From Bacteroidales bacterium (GTDB lineage: Bacteria; Bacteroidota; Bacteroidia; Bacteroidales; UBA932), in NCBI GenBank assembly GCA_017454335.1, contig JAFTDE010000006.1:62001-126000 (forward strand): 64,000 nt of DNA. The letters are read 5' to 3'. Below, piece after piece: positions 61,614 to 64,000 of this stretch. The notes beneath the pieces were generated by a model. That model was not told the origin of the DNA and ran no database searches. It worked only from the letters and a program-made list of their open reading frames with translations. The first letter of the stretch is position 1; each line of letters begins with the position of its first letter. Made by a program: the position numbers and the translations under genes.

Positions 61614-61748
61614 CCCAAACCAGGAATAATGAGGTGTGCTCCAGAAGTGGGACGGGATCGTCGGCCCGGTGACGGCCCCCTTCCCTCTGCCGTGCTCGAT
61701 CTGGACGATAATTGCAGCAGGAATGGCCCGGAGTATCGGCTATTTAGC

Positions 61749-61756
61749 TATCTTTG
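61749..61756 (+). promoter_or_regulatory. Promoter of the epimerase-like lipoprotein
   Basis: TATCTTTG (-7 element), 20 bases before the ATG at 61777; it supports that start over in-frame codons further upstream. Confidence 0.55.
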
Positions 61757-61776
61757 GAGAAGAAACATCAGTTACA

Positions 61777-62613
61777 ATGAAAAGAATCCTTGTTTTCCTG
61801 GCCCTGGCGCTGCTGGCCGTGCAGTGCAAGCCCTCCCAGCAAGCCGAACCGGCCCAGAACGTCATTACCGAGCACCGCTCCGAGCAGATGAAGATCGGCA
61901 TTGCGGGCTACTCCTACCGCAAATTCGACATCGACCAGACGCTCGAATTCCTCAAAAGCATGGACGTCAAGTACTTCTCGGTGAAGGACTGGTGGCTGCC
62001 GCTGGACTCGACGCAGGAGCAGATCGATGCGTTCAAGGCAAAATGCGCCTCCTACGGCATCCAGGGCTATATCCTCGGCCCGATCTACATGCGCAGCAAG
62101 GAAGATGTCGACAAGACTTTCGCCTATGTCGCCCGCTACGGCTCGGGTATGTTCATCGGTGTGCCGAACTACGAACTGCTGGATTACGTGATCGCCAAGG
62201 TCAAGGAGACCGGTATCCGCGTCGCGATCCATACCCACGGCCCGGACGGAGCTGCCTTCCCGGACATCCGTACCGTCGTCGAGATGGTCAAGGACCCGTC
62301 GCTGGGCGTCGGCTGCTGTATGGATCTGGGCCACACCTTCCGCTATGGCTGGGACGTCGCGGAGGACATCGTGACCTACAAGGACTGGATATGGGACATA
62401 CACATCAAGGATGAGACCGCTCCGTCGAAGGAAGGCCAGACCTGGGAGATGGGCCGCGGCCAGATGAACCTGCCGGCCATCGTGAAGGCCCTTCGGGAGA
62501 TCGACTACCAGGGCGTGGTGTCCATCGAGTTCGAGAAGAACGGCAACAACCCCCATCCGGGCATCGCGGAGTCCGTCGGTTACCTGCGCGGCGTCTGCGA
62601 CGCATTATTATAA
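61777..62613 (+). CDS. Sugar phosphate isomerase/epimerase-like lipoprotein
   Basis: 278 residues from ATG 61777. Signal peptide with lipobox Cys17 (LLAVQC). The TIM-barrel AP-endonuclease-2 (xylose isomerase-like) domain is visible as MKIGIAGYSYRKFDIDQTLEFLKSM, GIRVAIHTHGPDG with a metal-binding His, CCMDLGHTFRYGWD, DWIWDIHIKDETAPSKEG and VVSIEFEKNGNNPHPGIAES, with metal-ligand Glu/Asp/His spacing kept. Enzymes of this group act on sugars or inositols; an exported lipidated form is common in Bacteroidetes glycan loci. Proximity to the GH28 fusion gene hints at a shared sugar pathway, but they are separated by the DUF1071 gene and face different ways. Confidence 0.87.
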   Translation: MKRILVFLALALLAVQCKPSQQAEPAQNVITEHRSEQMKIGIAGYSYRKFDIDQTLEFLKSMDVKYFSVKDWWLPLDSTQEQIDAFKAKCASYGIQGYILGPIYMRSKEDVDKTFAYVARYGSGMFIGVPNYELLDYVIAKVKETGIRVAIHTHGPDGAAFPDIRTVVEMVKDPSLGVGCCMDLGHTFRYGWDVAEDIVTYKDWIWDIHIKDETAPSKEGQTWEMGRGQMNLPAIVKALREIDYQGVVSIEFEKNGNNPHPGIAESVGYLRGVCDALL

Positions 62614-62631
62614 CCCGGAGTCGGATCGGAG

Positions 62632-62955
62632 CGACCGAGAGGAGTTTGAGGGGATTCTTCCCCTCAATGGATAAACAGTCCCTCGCGGCACCCCGAACCC
62701 ATTTTGCGGAAAAAACGCCGAAAATTCTGCAAATCCGTGTTCGGGAGGTCATTTTGCAGAAAAATCGATGAAAATTCTGCAAAACCGGGGTCCGAGTGGT
62801 CATTTTGCAGAAAAATCGTCAAAAATTCCGCAAAATCTGGTTCCGGGGCGGCCCGAAATCCGCCTCCACCGCCTCGGTGCCGTCCGTCCGCGTCCTCGGA
62901 GCGCAGCGACCGAGAGGGTTTGGGGGATCCTTCCCCCAATGGATGGACGGTCCTG
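62632..62955. repeat. Composite repeat with three TTTTGC palindromes
   Basis: Outer direct repeats share GCGACCGAGAGG, then a small hairpin (GAGGGGATTCTTCCCCTC or GGGGGATCCTTCCCCC), then CAATGGATRRACRGTCC. Between them lie palindromes at 62701-62734, 62751-62784 and 62802-62836, with arms TTTTGCRGAA and TTCYGCAAA. Confidence 0.8.
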
Positions 62956-62964
62956 CAGGGACGC

Positions 62965-62993
62965 AAAACTGCCGGCACGAAGCCGGCAGTTTT
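62965..62993 (-). terminator. Terminator of the tRNA gene
   Basis: AAAACTGCCGGC (62965-62976) pairs perfectly with 62982-62993 around ACGAA. On the minus strand it ends in a T-run, directly after the tRNA 3' end. Confidence 0.85.
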
Positions 62994-62994
62994 G

Positions 62995-63069
62995 TGGTCC
63001 CTGCAGGACTTGAACCTGCGACCCGCTGATTATGAGTCAGCTGCTGCTAACCAACTGAGCTAAGGGACC
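62995..63069 (-). tRNA. tRNA with CAT anticodon, likely tRNA-Ile2 (or Met)
   Basis: Minus-strand cloverleaf: acceptor GGTCCCT/AGGGACC with discriminator A, D-arm GCTCAGTTGGTTAGCAGC, anticodon arm GCTGA-CTCATAA-TCAGC (CAT at 63032-63034) and T-arm GCAGG-TTCAAGT-CCTGC. CCA is not encoded. The body (CCCTTAGCTCAG, GACTCATAATC, GGTCGC, GGTTCAAGTCC) is closer to E. coli ileX than to elongator tRNA-Met as I remember them, so the C34 is probably changed to lysidine and the tRNA reads AUA. The D-stem has only three good pairs and the gene is one base longer than usual. Confidence 0.9.
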
Positions 63070-63094
63070 AAAACCGGCCCCACGCGGGGGCCGG
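63070..63094 (-). terminator. Terminator after rpsJ
   Basis: On the minus strand CCGGCCCC (bases 63094-63087) pairs with GGGGCCGG (63081-63074), followed by TTTT (63073-63070). It lies between rpsJ and the tRNA. Confidence 0.8.
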
Positions 63095-63113
63095 TACGGG
63101 AAGGGGTCTAAGG

Positions 63114-63419
63114 TCAGACCTTGATCTCAACTTCCACACCGGAAGGCAGCTCGAGTTTCATCAGCGCATCCACGGTCTTGGCGTTGGAGTCGTCGATGTC
63201 GAGCAGTCTGCGGTAGGAATCGAGCTCGAACTGCTCGCGGGCCTTCTTGTTGACGAAGGTCGAGCGGTTGACAGTGAAGATCTTCTTGTTGGTAGGAAGA
63301 GGAATAGGTCCGTTCACCTTCGCGCCTGTAGCCTTCACTGTATCCACGATCTTGGCCGCGGACTTGTCCACGAGCATGTGATCGAAGGATTTGAGTTTAA
63401 TTCTGATTTTCTGGCTCAT
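63114..63419 (-). CDS. rpsJ: 30S ribosomal protein S10
   Basis: 101 residues, full length. It begins [20 protein letters not shown] and has the conserved [20 protein letters not shown] and [14 protein letters not shown] segments. S10 is part of the small-subunit head and of the NusB transcription antitermination complex. It follows fusA by 24 bases, as in the str-S10 arrangement, but a terminator and a tRNA gene come directly after it instead of rplC. Confidence 0.98.
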   Translation of the reverse strand: MSQKIRIKLKSFDHMLVDKSAAKIVDTVKATGAKVNGPIPLPTNKKIFTVNRSTFVNKKAREQFELDSYRRLLDIDDSNAKTVDALMKLELPSGVEVEIKV

Positions 63420-63443
63420 ATTACTTGTTTTTTGATTTGATCT

Positions 63444-64000
63444 TTATTCGTCGTCATCGGAGGAATGGAACCTGTACCCGCTCTTCTCGACGATCTCCTT
63501 GGCCATGGCCGCAGGAACTTCCGCGTAGTGGTCGAAGGACATCGTGGAGGTGGCGCGTCCCGAAGACAGGGTCCGCAGGACCGTCACATAGCCGAACTGC
63601 TCGGCCAGGGGGACGAAAGCCTTGATGATACGGGCACCGTTGCTGGTGGAGTCCATGTTGACGATCTGGCCGCGACGGCGGTTCAGGTCGCCGACGATGT
63701 CGCCCATGTACTCTTCCGGCGTGACCACTTCGAGACTCATGATGGGCTCGAGCAGCACGGGCTTGCACTTGGGGCAGGCGTGGCGGAAGGCCATGCGGGC
63801 GGCCACCTCGAAGGACAGCTGGTCGGAGTCCACCGGATGGAACGAACCGTCCAGGAGGGTGACCTTCAGGGACTGGACCTCGTACCCGGCCAACACACCG
63901 TTGACCATGGCGGATTCGAATCCCTTCTGGACCGAGGGCACGTATTCCTTGGGAACATTGCCACCCTTGACCTGGTTGTCGAACTGCAATCCGTTGACCC
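63444..64000 (-). CDS. fusA: Elongation factor G, C-terminal part
   Basis: The 5' end lies beyond the window; 185 residues are visible. The frame stays open to base 64000, and the TTG at 63989 is an internal Leu codon. It covers the end of domain IV ([46 protein letters not shown]) and domain V ([35 protein letters not shown]), which are typical of EF-G, the GTPase that moves tRNAs through the ribosome. The tail ends in an acidic SSDDDE. Confidence 0.95.
   Translation of the reverse strand, partial: VNGLQFDNQVKGGNVPKEYVPSVQKGFESAMVNGVLAGYEVQSLKVTLLDGSFHPVDSDQLSFEVAARMAFRHACPKCKPVLLEPIMSLEVVTPEEYMGDIVGDLNRRRGQIVNMDSTSNGARIIKAFVPLAEQFGYVTVLRTLSSGRATSTMSFDHYAEVPAAMAKEIVEKSGYRFHSSDDDE

Larger units (their letters stand above)
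61161..61776. other. Repeat-rich gap after the DUF1071 gene
   Basis: No full-length gene. It holds a short frame starting ATGGAATCTACAACATTCC (61182-61298, 38 codons) that runs into the GTCATCCCCGA repeats and stops, probably a truncated gene. It also holds those repeats (61262-61371), a palindrome CAGGAAAACCC-GGGTTTTCCTG (61592-61613) and the promoter at 61749. Confidence 0.65.
62614..63113. other. Composite repeat region and tRNA surroundings
   Basis: Apart from the tRNA gene (62995-63069) and two terminators there is no gene. The interval 62632-62955 is a composite repeat: two ~50-base direct repeats (62632-62683 and 62902-62955) flank three TTTTGC palindromes. Confidence 0.75.

Noticed and set aside
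62701..62836. CRISPR array
   Set aside because: The three units are palindromes with unequal spacers, one family member is solitary at 57442, and no cas gene is present.
63450..63768. Alternative minus-strand frame inside fusA
   Set aside because: It is an out-of-frame shadow; the EF-G frame is unambiguous.

Overview
The window looks like one chromosomal stretch of a GC-rich Bacteroidales bacterium, probably a gut or rumen type, perhaps near Rikenellaceae or the uncultured 'Cryptobacteroides'-like lineages. The lineage guess is inference; the order is well supported. The evidence is Bacteroidetes-type promoters (-7 TAnnTTTG, some with a -33 TTG), type V pilus (FimA/Mfa-like fimbrillin) loci, DUF3575 and DUF5119 proteins, a glutamine synthetase III, a meso-diaminopimelate dehydrogenase, and a fusA-rpsJ pair.

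Layout. 1-1659: the 3' part of a DUF5723 outer-membrane protein gene and a DUF486 membrane protein gene. 1660-3799: repeat-rich non-coding DNA carrying an intact IS3/IS150-type insertion sequence (2348-3754, CAG target duplication). 3822-24675: fimbrial locus 1. A membrane-anchored AraC-type regulator and a fimbrillin-like lipoprotein diverge from an 18-kb co-directional run: OmpA-like/DUF3575 protein, DUF5119 lipoprotein, seven tandem fimbrillins, and three large tip or adhesin-like lipoproteins. Four near-identical 35-bp repeats with two competing hairpins lie between some of the fimbrillin genes. 25118-31274: two divergent, paralogous sensor histidine kinases, a stand-alone receiver, a kinase-less TPR sensor and a small membrane protein. 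31302-33650: a secreted protein and an ABC exporter. 33768-44195: fimbrial locus 2 (DUF3575, DUF5119, a fimbrillin frame with no visible start codon, two more fimbrial lipoproteins, and a 1764-residue tip adhesin). 44385-45795: two toxin-antitoxin modules (HicAB and a PIN-domain pair). 45881-46522: a nitroreductase-like lipoprotein.

46467-57191 is a tight six-gene minus-strand operon around ammonia: glutamine synthetase III, DAP dehydrogenase, glutamate dehydrogenase, a PEP/pyruvate-binding protein with receiver-like domains, GlmS, and a Na+/alanine symporter. Four of its enzymes fix or transfer ammonia nitrogen, and two of those feed peptidoglycan precursors (DAP and glucosamine-6-phosphate). 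57192-63113 is accessory and repeat-laden: a GH28 plus beta-propeller fusion enzyme, a truncated lipoprotein, an orphan phage-type DUF1071 annealing protein, a secreted TIM-barrel epimerase-like lipoprotein, and several families of palindromic repeats shared with 1.7-1.9 kb. The window ends in housekeeping genes: a CAT-anticodon tRNA resembling tRNA-Ile2, rpsJ and the 3' part of fusA.

The most unusual content is the seven-fimbrillin array with its interspersed hairpin repeats, and a hairpin repeat family whose arms show compensatory base changes between two loci 56 kb apart.
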